Notes: generated by a model not told the origin, from the sequence alone. DNA of 64,000 nucleotides from Verrucomicrobiaceae bacterium (GCA_016795485.1 JAEUHM010000058.1:154184-218183), one strand, 5' to 3'. Positions 1 through 10,294 are shown, numbered from the stretch's first letter. Numbers and translations: made by a program.

Positions 1-1
1 C

Positions 2-457
2 ATCATAGCGGGCTGTGATCTGAATGCTCAAGGCAAGCCCAGCGGCCGTCTCCAGGCGGACTTAAATCTAGCAGCCGCGCTGCGACTGCCAGAGATTGTC
101 TTTGGTGACAAGCAGGAACTCATTCAGCTCAATCCCATCGTGCTGACTCAGCTCAAAGCATGGGCGGATGCGAACGAAATGAGTGACAAAATGGTGGTGG
201 ATGAATCGCTCCGCAGGAAAGGCCTCTGGGCTTTCTGGCAAAGCCTAGCAGGTGGTAGCCCTTTCATGTCGGCCCTGCCGATGCCACCGACGAGTGGCAG
301 CAGCGGCTTTCCAGCTGTTCTTCGTCAGTGGCTCGAGCAGCGCGCCGCCATCGCACGCCAGCGGCTTGGCCAGTTTGAAACAGAACTCAAGCAGGCCGAG
401 CAGCAGAATCAGCGCCTTGATCAGCAGGAGAAACGCTATCGCGCTATCGAAGAGTAA
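2..457 (+). CDS. 3' end of a gene of unknown function (cut by window edge)
   Basis: Frame 2 is open from the first bases of the window to a TAA at 455-457, so this is the C-terminal part (about 151 residues) of a longer protein; an ATG at 140 is internal rather than a likely start, because the upstream codons read as normal coding sequence. The last 45 or so residues are rich in Glu, Gln and Arg with a heptad-like pattern (LEQRAAIARQRLGQFETEL and onward), suggesting a terminal coiled coil. No family is recognised. It is followed after 27 nt by a secreted 1454-aa protein on the same strand and is probably part of the same MoxR/DUF58 operon. Function cannot be assigned. Confidence 0.65.
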   Translation: MIAGCDLNAQGKPSGRLQADLNLAAALRLPEIVFGDKQELIQLNPIVLTQLKAWADANEMSDKMVVDESLRRKGLWAFWQSLAGGSPFMSALPMPPTSGSSGFPAVLRQWLEQRAAIARQRLGQFETELKQAEQQNQRLDQQEKRYRAIEE

Positions 458-484
458 CAGCCCTAACCTCCGACCTTCCCAGCC

Positions 485-3400
485 ATGAACCGCTCTCTGC
501 ATCCTCTACTGGCTCGGCTGCTTGTTGCTACGGTGAGCGCGTTCATGCCCGTGGCGCGCGCTGCGCCGGAGGAGTTGGGCCTGCTCTATCTTCGCGCCGT
601 GCTGCGTTCCTCTGCTACTACTGCGCAGGAGCTTCAGGACACCAAGGACGAGCTGAAGGCCATGCAGTCCCAGACCGGTGCCATGGAGGTGGCACGCGCC
701 ACCATGCGTGAAAGATTCGCCAAACAATTCATTGCAGACAATGGTAATGGTGACGCACGGCTCGATCACTTCAGTGAGCTGGAGGAGATCGTTCAGCCAT
801 GGGGTGCGGATGACATGGAACTGTGGAAGCTGCTCGACACCAGCGGGCCACCCGGAGCGTGGCAGCAGCCTGGCTTGCGCAGCTACCTCAAGCGGAAGCT
901 TGGCGCGCATGTGTCGCTTACCGTTGCCCAGGCTGCTCTGCAACCTAACGATAAACATCCCGCTACGAGCCTTGCCCGCGAAGCCTTCGTGCTGGATGTC
1001 TGCCCCAGCGAATGGCATGAGGCGATCATCCGCCTGTTTCACGCCGGCCTGTGGGAGACCACGCCTGCCTCTGGCATGGAGGCACGGCTCGCGGAGGCAA
1101 AAGCCATCCAAGGCATGGAGGCCTTCACCAAGGTCGCGGCCAAAGAGACTGCGCTGATGGGAGACCGGCTGTTCGCCATGGAGGTCACGCAGTGGCCGCT
1201 TACTCAATCCGTGCTGGAAGGACTGATCAAAGAATCCTCCCACAAGCCTTCGGAGTGGCACAAAAAGATCGTAGCCGCCTTGCACCAGCCGACGCTAAGC
1301 ACGCCAGAGATTCCCAAAACGCTAAACCGGATCACTGCGCTGCAAGTCTCGGCCAAGGTGGCCATCGAGCAGTTTGACTGTCTCGAGGACAGCGTTTGGT
1401 TGGCCTCCCTGCATCAGTATGAGAGCATGCAGACGGCGTATAAGCTGTCAGGCGGCGCTGGCGAAGTCACCGCTATGATCAGCCACCTGGGCGGCCTGGT
1501 GAAGGATGCGGTAGAGTTCAAGCGCTTCTATGATGTTCTAAAAGGCTTCTACTACAAGGATAAGACACACAAGCAGCCGGAGCGGGTCTTTACGGACATT
1601 CTGCGGCCCCATGCACGCAGCGATCAAACGCAGGCCATCCTCAGCGACGCACTCGGCGGTGCATTCCTGGTCGAGCATCGGGCCAAGCTGGGTGAGGATT
1701 TGCTTGGCGCGCATGAAAAAGAGCTCTTTGCCGCGGAGAAGCTGGCGAAGCCCACATGGAGCGGCAGCCCGGCCCGGGTGGAGCATGCGACGGCCCTGTA
1801 CCTAAAACTCTGGTCCTCGGGGTCTGCGCAGGCCGAACTGGACCGCCCGCTGCTGGCGCGGATCATGAAGTCACTGCTCAGCCTTTTCCGCTCGCGTGAG
1901 CAAGGGAAGATGGACCTAGCAAAGAAGGTCCTGCAGACGCTCTCGCCGCATCTGCTGAAACTCAAGAACCAGCGAGGTGACCTAACGAAGAGCACTGCGC
2001 TCAAAGCACTGGATGAGGAAGTGCTGCGCATGCTGCGCGAGGCGCGTGATGCCTTGCGCGGGCTGGCACAGGATGCTGCGAGCCCGGTGATCGAGGCGCA
2101 GGCGCAGGACTATGTGGCCTCGCTCAAGCTCGCGCTGGAGTTTCATGCGCTGCTTTCAAAAATCGCCGACGAGCTGCCAGTTTGGCTGAACGAATCCGCT
2201 GATGATTTGCGCACGCAAGTGTTCCAGCTGCCGGAGCAACTGGAGGCGGATGCCGTGCTCTACTGGGAAGCAGCCGAGACTCGACTGCGTGCACGCATCC
2301 TGCTGTCGCTGGACGCTCCGCTGCGCGGTGCGCTAAAGGAAAGCCGTCTGCTGGTGCGCGGCGGTCCGCTCTTCTGGCAGTCCATCTATCTGCCGTTACT
2401 GCGAGTGCATGGCATCACCACGCTGCTGGGTGACGCCACGCCGCATGAGCAGTGGATCGAGGCGTTCGGTGAAGTGAAGAGCCTTCAAACGACCGCGCTT
2501 GCTGAAGCGCTGGGCAGCCTCGCAGTGCTGCGATATCTGGATGCAGACGCACTGCTGCTGCGGCTAGCGCGCCTGCGGATGAAGCTGCTGCTCCCTGGCA
2601 AGTCGGCCTGGCAGGTGCCGCCTGAGGAACTCTTTGGTCCGGCGTGGAAGGGCGTGAATGCCAACGTGCGCCTGCTGCGTGTGCTGCTGGCGGAGGCGCA
2701 GCCCGCACCGCAGGACAGCTCGCTACAGCTACAGGCCATCACGCGTCTAGTGCTTGCAGACCTGGAGCATAAGGTGCCCGTGAATGGCCCGCATTTTCCT
2801 CATGGAGGCCACAGCGTGGCTGAGACGCGCGATCCACTCAACGTGCATCTTGCCTTTGCGGAGAATCTGGTGGTCACCAATGAATGGCGCACCAGCCCGC
2901 TGAAGACCAATGGAGTGAGCGTGGCCTGGACAACGCTGGTGAAGTCCCTGCCCAAGGCGGCTCCGCTGCCCTTTGCCTTCACACTCCCGGCCCTTGCCGA
3001 AAGCCGCGTGCAGGTGGATGGCACGCAGCGGCTGCAGTTGACGCGGCTCTGGCTCTCAGCCCGCCGCCCTGCGGAGGCTGCGCACGCAGCGATGTATCTG
3101 CCAAATCATGCGGAGAACAATGCTACGCCCGCAGGGCTGTCGGAATGCCTCGCCATGCGCCAGACCTGCTACACCGCGCTGAATCAGCAGTGGCAGCAGC
3201 CGGACATTTCGACGCTGCGGCTGATGTTGCGTCTCGCCTTGAGTGCGCGCGCGCCGCTCACGCCTGACATCGACGCCGTCATGAACTCCGCTCCCGGCCT
3301 GCTGCCGCCTGGACAGCGCACGGTGGATGAACTCATCGATCTCAAGAACGAACGCGTTGAGATCGAGCAACTGCTGCGCCAGACGAAAGGCGATGTGAAG

Positions 3401-4849
3401 GCCCGCGCACGTGATTTGATAGACCACTGCCCGGCTGTGGAGGTGCCAGCGGAATGGACGCGCGCCCTGAAGGCCGGGCGGGGAGAGCTGATCGCCGCGC
3501 AGTTCCCGGAGCGTCTGCGCGCGATGAGTGACATGGGCATGAAACAACTGCTCAAGCTGCGCTCGCACCTGCGCGTGTTGGGTGGCTGGATCGAAGGGAA
3601 AAAGGAGACCAGCATCTCCGCACAGGATGGCGCTCGCGTGGCCCGCGTGCTCTCGTATCAGAACTACGTGCTGTGGTATGAGCGCAATGACTTCAGCGCC
3701 AGCGAGTATGTTTTCGGCATGCCGAAAATGGAGGGCAGCAAGGACCAGTGGTATCCCGCGCTGGCCATGTTTGCCGTGGCGGATGCCAGCGCCATCAGCT
3801 CCGCCATCGCGGCCACCGAGGGGGAGCTGCGCGAGTCCTTGGTGCTGCAGTCCATCTTGCTGGATGATGCGGCATGGCGGCTTGTGATCGGCGTGAGCGA
3901 GCATCCGGACGCGCAGGCCATGCTGGCGTTTAATCACACCATTCGCTGGACCACTTGTGACTTTCGCCTGCTCTATGAGCACGAGTTTGAAGAGTGCGCC
4001 GATGCCAAGTCGCTAACCCGTCAGGCCTTGCAGGGTGTGCTGAGAAACTTTGACCTCACCGGCGAGGACCTTTCGCGCAAGCCGGATGACAAGCGCGTGT
4101 ATGCACGGCTCTTTGAGCGAATGGATGACGCGCTGCCGGTGGAGTTTAGGCGCAATCATTTGTTAAAAATTCAGGTCACGCTGGATGGTGCCATCGCCCG
4201 CGCCGCAGAGTGGCTGGAGGGTGGCGAAAAGGTGGCACCCATGCTGAAGGAAGGCGCGCAGGAATTCCTGTCCGCGGGTGGCACCGAACGGCGGCTGCTG
4301 CGCGGTGCTGCAACGCTCAGCCAGGGAGTCCTAAACGCGCTGGAGACCCTCGCGACGAAGCGCTTCGCGCAGGTGCCGTTCAAGTCCTACCAGGACTTCT
4401 ACCTGAACCTGTTGTTTGATCGTGGCGTGCCCAGGAAGGTATCCGTCGGCCTGTATCAGGACCTCGCTGAGCCCTTGCTGCGTGGCAGTGAGGTAACCCA
4501 GCGCCAGGAGTTCACCGAACTCATCAGGCGTTCCGAAAAACTGCTGCATGATCCGGCCGTGCGTGAAACGAGCTTTGGCAAGGCTTGGCTGCCTGCCTTG
4601 ATTCATGCCCTCGCGCCCCTGGTCAACGGGTGGCGTGATCTCGCTGGCAAGGCGCAGGCGACGGAGTTCATCTGGAAGCCCGCCAAGGAGTTTGATGCCC
4701 TGTCGGGCCAGCAGAACGCCGAGCCCGCCGCCTTCCTGGACCTGGTGGAATGGTGGAGCCAGTTTAGCAACGTGGTGCAGACACCTGAGCTGCGTGAGCA
4801 GTTCGAAGTGGTGGACCCCAAGCCCGAGGAGGAAAAGGCAAAGCCATGA
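485..4849 (+). CDS. Large secreted protein of unknown function (1454 aa)
   Basis: The N-terminus (MNRSLHPLLARLLVATVSAF...) is a basic stretch, a hydrophobic core and an ARAAP-type cleavage site near residue 27, so the product is probably exported to the periplasm. The remaining 1430 residues show no transmembrane segment and no motif I recognise; the composition (Leu, Ala, Glu, Arg rich, regularly spaced) suggests a long alpha-helical repeat scaffold. The C-terminus is acidic and Lys-rich (VVDPKPEEEKAKP). The stop codon overlaps the start of the next gene by four bases (ATGA at 4846-4849), indicating translational coupling with the membrane protein that follows. By context it is a periplasmic partner of the MoxR/DUF58 pair; that role is inference. 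Length and secretion are unusual for a MoxR-operon member. Confidence 0.85.
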   Translation: MNRSLHPLLARLLVATVSAFMPVARAAPEELGLLYLRAVLRSSATTAQELQDTKDELKAMQSQTGAMEVARATMRERFAKQFIADNGNGDARLDHFSELEEIVQPWGADDMELWKLLDTSGPPGAWQQPGLRSYLKRKLGAHVSLTVAQAALQPNDKHPATSLAREAFVLDVCPSEWHEAIIRLFHAGLWETTPASGMEARLAEAKAIQGMEAFTKVAAKETALMGDRLFAMEVTQWPLTQSVLEGLIKESSHKPSEWHKKIVAALHQPTLSTPEIPKTLNRITALQVSAKVAIEQFDCLEDSVWLASLHQYESMQTAYKLSGGAGEVTAMISHLGGLVKDAVEFKRFYDVLKGFYYKDKTHKQPERVFTDILRPHARSDQTQAILSDALGGAFLVEHRAKLGEDLLGAHEKELFAAEKLAKPTWSGSPARVEHATALYLKLWSSGSAQAELDRPLLARIMKSLLSLFRSREQGKMDLAKKVLQTLSPHLLKLKNQRGDLTKSTALKALDEEVLRMLREARDALRGLAQDAASPVIEAQAQDYVASLKLALEFHALLSKIADELPVWLNESADDLRTQVFQLPEQLEADAVLYWEAAETRLRARILLSLDAPLRGALKESRLLVRGGPLFWQSIYLPLLRVHGITTLLGDATPHEQWIEAFGEVKSLQTTALAEALGSLAVLRYLDADALLLRLARLRMKLLLPGKSAWQVPPEELFGPAWKGVNANVRLLRVLLAEAQPAPQDSSLQLQAITRLVLADLEHKVPVNGPHFPHGGHSVAETRDPLNVHLAFAENLVVTNEWRTSPLKTNGVSVAWTTLVKSLPKAAPLPFAFTLPALAESRVQVDGTQRLQLTRLWLSARRPAEAAHAAMYLPNHAENNATPAGLSECLAMRQTCYTALNQQWQQPDISTLRLMLRLALSARAPLTPDIDAVMNSAPGLLPPGQRTVDELIDLKNERVEIEQLLRQTKGDVKARARDLIDHCPAVEVPAEWTRALKAGRGELIAAQFPERLRAMSDMGMKQLLKLRSHLRVLGGWIEGKKETSISAQDGARVARVLSYQNYVLWYERNDFSASEYVFGMPKMEGSKDQWYPALAMFAVADASAISSAIAATEGELRESLVLQSILLDDAAWRLVIGVSEHPDAQAMLAFNHTIRWTTCDFRLLYEHEFEECADAKSLTRQALQGVLRNFDLTGEDLSRKPDDKRVYARLFERMDDALPVEFRRNHLLKIQVTLDGAIARAAEWLEGGEKVAPMLKEGAQEFLSAGGTERRLLRGAATLSQGVLNALETLATKRFAQVPFKSYQDFYLNLLFDRGVPRKVSVGLYQDLAEPLLRGSEVTQRQEFTELIRRSEKLLHDPAVRETSFGKAWLPALIHALAPLVNGWRDLAGKAQATEFIWKPAKEFDALSGQQNAEPAAFLDLVEWWSQFSNVVQTPELREQFEVVDPKPEEEKAKP

Positions 4850-7800
4850 TCACGCGCGTGCTGATGCTCTGGCTGGTGGCTGCGAGCGCTCTGCCCGTCT
4901 GGGCAGAGGGGCTTGGTGCAGGGCTGCATCAGCTGTATCGTGAGCGTTGTAGAGAGGATGTGGAGGCACGCGCGGGACGACTGCATGAGCTGAACGGGCA
5001 GCTGATGCAAGCGCTGGGCCGCCCGCAGGCCAGTGCGGACACCACGCCAGAGTTCCTCAGCCAGCACGGCGTGGAGACGGTCCGCTGCTTTGTGGACCTG
5101 ATGGCCAGTGCACGAAGGTTCAACCGCTGGGCGCAAGAGCGCAAGCTGCCTCAGAAGTTCAGCGTCACAGCACGTGTGCTCGGCGTGCTGCGCCACCTGG
5201 AGGCACTGCGGGGTGCCCTACTGCCGGTGAAGGTGGAATCGCTGGACGCGGGCACGGGCACGGGCAGTGGTGCGCTGCAATCGCTGCCAGACCTGGGCAT
5301 TGATCTCGGCTGGAGTGATCCGCAGGGCGATCTCCCAGCGTGGAAGAATCTGAATACACCGCCGGGCCTGCATGACCTGATGATGCTGCACTACTGGTTC
5401 AGCGGCGCGCATCCGGCGGTGGCGTTTGATCATGCATGGCTGGAGCGTGAGTGCGCTGTGCAGGAGGTGAAAGCGTGGCCTGGACAGCGAGCTTCCCTCA
5501 TCTCCACGCTGCATGGCCAGTATGAGTACGCGGTGACGGCCACGCCGGATGCAAGCCAGTGCGCCTCACGTGTGCAGCGCGCCCTGGAGGTGCTGGCGCT
5601 CAAGCCGGCCAGCATGACGAAGGACCAGCTCGCCAGCCAGTGGCAGGCGCGTGATGCCTGGCTACGGGCCTGGCTCCTGTTTGCCAATCACCCGGCTGGG
5701 GCCAGCGCCCAGTCCCGTGCGTGGTTCGCCAGCACCGCGAGCATGGCACCAGTCTTCTGCGTGATGAAGCCGGATGTGCAAGCCTTCCACGCGATGCACA
5801 AGCGCGCGGACCATGATGCGCTCCAGTCTCTGCTGCAGCATCCGGATCTGAAGCGTGCGGTGTATTGGGGGCAGCTGGATACTTTGGATACCAGGCTGAT
5901 CATGCGCGCGCCGGCGCGTGTGTGGTCTGGCTACATCCCGGAGGAGCTGATGAGCGAACCGCTGGCGGACGACCGCTCTGCTGCCGTGGACGAGCCGTCG
6001 CAGCCGCTGCCCGATCCCGAGACTGTGCTCACACCGGAGTCCGCCTGGCGTGGCATCTGTGAGTGGATCAAGTCACTGGAAGCCACTAACACGCAACGGA
6101 CAGATGTGCGTGTGCAGCAGTTGCGCTGGCAGCGTGTGGCCTTCTCCGCGCAGGAGCTGACGGACCTGCTCGGCGGCAGCGGCGGTGAGGCCACCGGGCG
6201 TGATGGCGCGCTGGAGGTGCTGGAGTGTGATCCACAGTCCGGCAGGCTGTCGGTACGCTGGGTGGTGAGTGGTGACACGGTGAGTGAGAAGACCTTCCGC
6301 ATTCTTTCCCAGGGAGAGTGGCCCGCCTGGTTCTACAGCGATGCCTGGGATCTGCGCTCACGGGCCTGGTGGTGGGCTGCGGGAGCCCTGGTGCTCGGCA
6401 TGCTGCTGCTCACCGCATGGCGTCGGGGGCTTGGCTTAAAGTGGTGCTTGCTGGCGTTGGCGGGTGCGGGCCTCACGCTGCTCTTGATGTGGCTGGGACC
6501 GCTTGGTCAATCTCGTGATGAGAGCGCCTCCAAACTGGTGGTGGACCTGCCTGCCGATGGCGCGATCAGTGACCGGCAGTGGCGTGAGATGACGCAGGTG
6601 GTGGCGGCCTGCATTCGCAGTCTGAACGGGCGCTCTGGGGATGACGCTGCTGATGAGCGTGAGTGGTGGCGGCTGCTGCTGGAGGTGCTGTGGTGCGATC
6701 CTCCGAAACGCCTTATGGCAGCCAGTGCCGCCAGCTATTGCGTGAATCCCATCGCCTGGCCTGCATCCCTGCATGCCCCGGTCAGGGGCTCCATGGCAGA
6801 GCCGCACCGCGTGCTGGAGGCGAAGCTCGCCAGCATCCCCATGCAAGGCCAGGCCGCCTGGGCCAGGCCCTTGCTGGATCTGCCGTTCGCCATGGGACCG
6901 GCATCCGTCACCCTCTTGTTCGCAGACGTCCTGCATGGCCAGTATGATCCACCCTGCGCAGGACCTCCCTTTGCGCCTGTAGCAATGCAAACGGTGGGCG
7001 TCCGTCTGCCCTGCGTGACACCGGACCCGCGCCCTGCGGCAGCGCTCAAAGCCACTGTGCGAACGGCGCGTGCCGCTGCGGCCAGCCAGGCGGTGCTGTT
7101 TGACGCCACCGGCACCATGGACGAGGACGCGGAAGGCCGCGCTCCGGTTGACATCCGTGCGATGTTAAACGCCCTCTGGGAAAAAGGCGTCCCCCTGGAT
7201 CGCGCTGTCATCCTTGAAGCGGTAAAGGAGGTCTTTGACAAGTCCAGCAAGGGCGGCAGCCGTTCCGTGCTGGGCATGAAGCTCAGTGTCTGGTGGCGCT
7301 GTGTATTCATCGGCCTGCTGCTATTTGTAGCCGTGCAGTTTCTCCTGGGCGTGCATCAGTCTCAGCTGCGCTGGCAGGCCGCTGCGAGGCATGCCGCGGC
7401 CGTGCTCGGGGTGCTGCTGGTCACCGCGCTCATGCTGGCATGGCTTTGTGGCTTGATCGAGCCTCATGCCTGGTGCTACGGCACAGCGGCCACCGCCGGC
7501 GGGCGCACTGCCGTGCATGTGCTGGGTTGCTGCGGCTTGCTGTGGGCAGCAGCCATCTCCGTGCTCGTCTGGATGGAAGTCCGCCAAGGAGTGAGCGGAA
7601 GGACCATCCACGCGCTCAGCCCTGCATCTGGGTGGCATGCCGGGCGAATGCTGCTGCCTGCTGCAGGGTGCCTGTGCATCGCGCTGGCGATCCTGCTCTG
7701 GACCAGCGCTCCGGTGCTCCATGACGCCGGCACCGCTGCGGCACCGCTCCCGGCGCGCTTCGCCTCCACCATGGGAGCCGCCTGCGTGCTATGGCAGGTG

Positions 7801-7860
7801 GCAGCCTGGCTGTTTTATCTCACGAGTTTTCTGAACCCATCCCCTAGGACATCCCGCTGA
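4846..7860 (+). CDS. Multi-pass membrane protein of unknown function (1004 aa)
   Basis: A signal peptide (MITRVLMLWLVAASALPVWA) is followed by about 475 residues likely to lie in the periplasm. Two hydrophobic segments follow around residues 510-550, then a hydrophilic domain of some 260 residues, and about five more hydrophobic segments near the C-terminus (for example CVFIGLLLFVAVQFLLG and MLLPAAGCLCIALAILLW). This gives a seven-pass model with two soluble domains. No known family is recognised. The layout resembles the large membrane components of MoxR/vWA (Bat-type) operons only in general form. It overlaps the preceding secreted protein by 4 nt and is followed after 22 nt by the MoxR ATPase, so it is the natural membrane platform for this operon. 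Function is inferred from position only. Confidence 0.85.
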   Translation: MITRVLMLWLVAASALPVWAEGLGAGLHQLYRERCREDVEARAGRLHELNGQLMQALGRPQASADTTPEFLSQHGVETVRCFVDLMASARRFNRWAQERKLPQKFSVTARVLGVLRHLEALRGALLPVKVESLDAGTGTGSGALQSLPDLGIDLGWSDPQGDLPAWKNLNTPPGLHDLMMLHYWFSGAHPAVAFDHAWLERECAVQEVKAWPGQRASLISTLHGQYEYAVTATPDASQCASRVQRALEVLALKPASMTKDQLASQWQARDAWLRAWLLFANHPAGASAQSRAWFASTASMAPVFCVMKPDVQAFHAMHKRADHDALQSLLQHPDLKRAVYWGQLDTLDTRLIMRAPARVWSGYIPEELMSEPLADDRSAAVDEPSQPLPDPETVLTPESAWRGICEWIKSLEATNTQRTDVRVQQLRWQRVAFSAQELTDLLGGSGGEATGRDGALEVLECDPQSGRLSVRWVVSGDTVSEKTFRILSQGEWPAWFYSDAWDLRSRAWWWAAGALVLGMLLLTAWRRGLGLKWCLLALAGAGLTLLLMWLGPLGQSRDESASKLVVDLPADGAISDRQWREMTQVVAACIRSLNGRSGDDAADEREWWRLLLEVLWCDPPKRLMAASAASYCVNPIAWPASLHAPVRGSMAEPHRVLEAKLASIPMQGQAAWARPLLDLPFAMGPASVTLLFADVLHGQYDPPCAGPPFAPVAMQTVGVRLPCVTPDPRPAAALKATVRTARAAAASQAVLFDATGTMDEDAEGRAPVDIRAMLNALWEKGVPLDRAVILEAVKEVFDKSSKGGSRSVLGMKLSVWWRCVFIGLLLFVAVQFLLGVHQSQLRWQAAARHAAAVLGVLLVTALMLAWLCGLIEPHAWCYGTAATAGGRTAVHVLGCCGLLWAAAISVLVWMEVRQGVSGRTIHALSPASGWHAGRMLLPAAGCLCIALAILLWTSAPVLHDAGTAAAPLPARFASTMGAACVLWQVAAWLFYLTSFLNPSPRTSR

Positions 7861-7882
7861 ACCACCTCACCCTTCATCACTC

Positions 7883-9268
7883 ATGAGTGCTAACAACTAC
7901 ATCTCCGAAGACCAGCTTCGCTCCCATCATTTTCTCGATTACCTGGATGAAAAAGAGACTTTTACCCTCAATGAGACCGTCAAGCCTCTGCGCCATCTGG
8001 AACTCCAGATGCAGCAGTCTGAAGATGGCAATCGTCGGGGTCTTGTAGGGATGCAAAAGTTCATTCGCTCGATGCTCATAGCGCTGATTTTGGGTGAGCA
8101 TCTGCTGGTCGAAGGCGTGCCCGGCCTAGCGAAGACCTATGCAGTGAAGCTGCTCAGCAGCTTGCTGGGCCTAGTCTGGCGACGCATCCAGAACACCCCT
8201 GACCTCATGCCCTCAGACCTGCTCTACAAAGAGAAACTGGAGATCGACGAGAACGGCAGGCAAAACATCGCCTGGTATCCTGGGCCGATCTTCACCACGC
8301 TGCTGCTTAGTGATGAGATCAACCGCGCGACGCCCAAGACTCAGGCCGCCATGCTCGAACTCATGGAGGAACGCCAAGTATCCATCATCGGCCGTGGCCG
8401 CCTGCCCGCGCGCCCCATGCCGTCCGTACATGATGACCAGCTAATTGACGAAGCACAGCTCATCCTGGAGTGCGAGCCGTTCTATGGCTTCCGCAAGCTG
8501 CGCGTGTCAGAGAAGGATGACATCCGCCTCACCGTGTTTGCCACTCAGAACCCGATCGAACAGGAAGGCACCTACACCCTGCCGGAAGCGCAGGGGGACA
8601 GGTTCCTGCTCAAGTCCATCGTGAACATCCCAGAGCGCCAGCATCTGCAGGCGCTGGCGATGCATGCGGCCGTTCAGGAGCCTGATGAGCATTATCTGGA
8701 AGACGATGCGCTCATGACTCAAGCAGTCCCCAACAGAGCCCAGGAAGACAGGGAGCAAAAGCACCTGAAAACCCTCTACTTCCTGGTGAAGCTCAAGTCC
8801 ATGCTGCTGAGCCAGGCTCGCATTAGCAACTTCATGCAGACACCTGTCGCCAGGGGAATTCTGGATCTCTGGGAGTGCACCCACAACACCACAGGGAAGC
8901 TCAGCGAGGGCCAAATGGCCTTCCGCGAACGCGTCGAAAGGGCCGCTGCTGATGAACCGCATCTGGTGGCCTATCGCACCCTTACCCAGACAGAACTCGA
9001 CAACTACCGCCTGCCCAGGCTGGCGATGGGGGCTTCTCCACGCGGTCTCCTGGGCCTGATCCGCGCAGCTCATGCCCAGGCGTTGCTAGAGGACTCCTTT
9101 GATCGTTCTACCAACGAATTGGTCGTCAAATGGGAGCATGTGCGCACGATCGCGCCTGACGTGCTGCGCCACCGTATCAAGCTTGATCCAGGCGAAGAAG
9201 CCAGCTTCGATGCCGATGACTACCTCAAAAGGCTGCTCGGTTGCTTCGACCACGCAACCTTTGATTGA
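7883..9268 (+). CDS. MoxR-family AAA+ ATPase
   Basis: The P-loop GVPGLAKT, the Walker B/acidic stretch LLLSDEINRATPKTQ and the sensor-1 region FATQNPIEQEGTYTLPEAQ are hallmark MoxR sequences. Members of this AAA+ family act as ATP-driven chaperones that assemble or activate partner complexes, usually together with a von Willebrand factor A protein encoded next door. At 461 aa it is longer than a typical MoxR (about 320-350 aa): there is extra sequence after the Walker B region (the segment from about residue 170 to 215 containing a DDQLIDEAQLILECEPFYGF stretch) and around residues 265-300. The next gene, 6 nt downstream, is a DUF58 protein, the canonical partner. Cytoplasmic. The family call is firm; the client is unknown and is presumably one or more of the large proteins of this operon. 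Confidence 0.95.
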   Translation: MSANNYISEDQLRSHHFLDYLDEKETFTLNETVKPLRHLELQMQQSEDGNRRGLVGMQKFIRSMLIALILGEHLLVEGVPGLAKTYAVKLLSSLLGLVWRRIQNTPDLMPSDLLYKEKLEIDENGRQNIAWYPGPIFTTLLLSDEINRATPKTQAAMLELMEERQVSIIGRGRLPARPMPSVHDDQLIDEAQLILECEPFYGFRKLRVSEKDDIRLTVFATQNPIEQEGTYTLPEAQGDRFLLKSIVNIPERQHLQALAMHAAVQEPDEHYLEDDALMTQAVPNRAQEDREQKHLKTLYFLVKLKSMLLSQARISNFMQTPVARGILDLWECTHNTTGKLSEGQMAFRERVERAAADEPHLVAYRTLTQTELDNYRLPRLAMGASPRGLLGLIRAAHAQALLEDSFDRSTNELVVKWEHVRTIAPDVLRHRIKLDPGEEASFDADDYLKRLLGCFDHATFD

Positions 9269-9274
9269 TCAGCC

Positions 9275-10294
9275 ATGAGTCTTGCCTCTTTAGAAGATGA
9301 CGTGCAGCAACTGCGCTCACGATTGCTCGCGGTGGCGGAGAGCTGCGCGGGCAGCGGATCATGCCGCATGCATGCCCTGCCGCTGACTTCAGTAAAGCTG
9401 CCCGTGGGCCAGTTCCGCACCGCACGCAGCGTCACCAGCAATATCACGCCAGATGTGCCGCGCCCCTTCCGCATGGATGACGAGCCGGGCAGCATTGACC
9501 TCGGATCGCTGCAGCCGCGGCCCTTGATTGAGCAGGTAATGGAGGGCTCGCTGCGCTGCCGCCAGCGTATGTTTGAAGCCGAGCTAGACCTGGTGATCGG
9601 CATCGACGCGAGCCGCTCGCAGTTGGCCACGGATGAGAGACACACCTTTAAGCCGGAGCGCCTCCTGCGACTGGCGGCCGCCACCGTCTCCGCAGCCTGC
9701 GCGTGCAAGTTCAAGGTGCAAATCCTCGTCGCCAGTGAAGGCACCCTGCATGACCGCCTGCGTGGTAACGAGGCTGGAAGGCTGCGGCTGCCGTTGCTGC
9801 ACTCCGTGCTGCCAGACATGCTATGCGCGGCGGCCGCTCAGCAGCTGCCGCGCTCACCGGACACGCTGGCCAGGCTCATCGGTGCCGAGCTGCGCCGCAA
9901 GCGCCGTGGAGTCGCCATCTTCATCAGCGACTTCCTTGATCCTGCGCCCAGCTACCTGCCCGCTCTGCGCCAGCTCTCGCGCACGCATCGCATCGTGCTG
10001 GTGGACATGGCCACCCGGCTGGATCGTGTTTTTCCAGTGCCGGCATGGTGGGAAAAGAATGCGCAGTGCGTGCCCGTGCTCGAGGGCGCGCGCCATCTGG
10101 AGGAGCACCTCTCCCCCATGCCCGTTACCACTGCCATGGCCACAGCGTGGAATGCGCTGCAGGCTGCAAACCTCGAAGCCCTGCACGCCATCGAGCATCC
10201 GCGCCGTCTGCGCCATCTCGTGCACGAGACCTTCGCTTCCTCCACACTGCCGCTGGAACAGCACATCCTCCAGGCGCTCAAACAACTCTCTTGA
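9275..10294 (+). CDS. DUF58 (vWA-like) domain protein
   Basis: The 339-aa sequence has the DUF58 layout: an N-terminal segment with PVGQFRTARSVTSNITPD, a conserved GSIDLGSLQPR stretch, then a vWA-like core with LDLVIGIDASRSQ (a MIDAS-like Asp-x-Ser-x-Ser in which one position is Ala: DASRS) and a later VAIFISDFLDP strand. DUF58 proteins are the standard partners of MoxR ATPases in operons that act on the cell envelope. It follows the MoxR gene by 6 nt, and the next gene starts 4 nt after its stop. No transmembrane segment is seen, unlike many DUF58 proteins that carry two N-terminal helices; membrane contact would then come from the neighbouring 1004-aa and 471-aa proteins. The family assignment is based on overall pattern and context. 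Confidence 0.8.
   Translation: MSLASLEDDVQQLRSRLLAVAESCAGSGSCRMHALPLTSVKLPVGQFRTARSVTSNITPDVPRPFRMDDEPGSIDLGSLQPRPLIEQVMEGSLRCRQRMFEAELDLVIGIDASRSQLATDERHTFKPERLLRLAAATVSAACACKFKVQILVASEGTLHDRLRGNEAGRLRLPLLHSVLPDMLCAAAAQQLPRSPDTLARLIGAELRRKRRGVAIFISDFLDPAPSYLPALRQLSRTHRIVLVDMATRLDRVFPVPAWWEKNAQCVPVLEGARHLEEHLSPMPVTTAMATAWNALQAANLEALHAIEHPRRLRHLVHETFASSTLPLEQHILQALKQLS

Noticed and set aside
720..790. EF-hand-like calcium motif in the 1454-aa protein (DNGNGDARLDHF)
   Set aside because: Position pattern does not match the canonical EF loop (D-x-D-x-D-G with Glu at 12), so no calcium-binding claim is made.
3056..3982. 308-codon open frame on the - strand inside the 1454-aa gene
   Set aside because: GC-rich coding DNA often leaves the opposite strand open; the product has no recognisable pattern and the + strand gene is continuous and well spaced in its operon.
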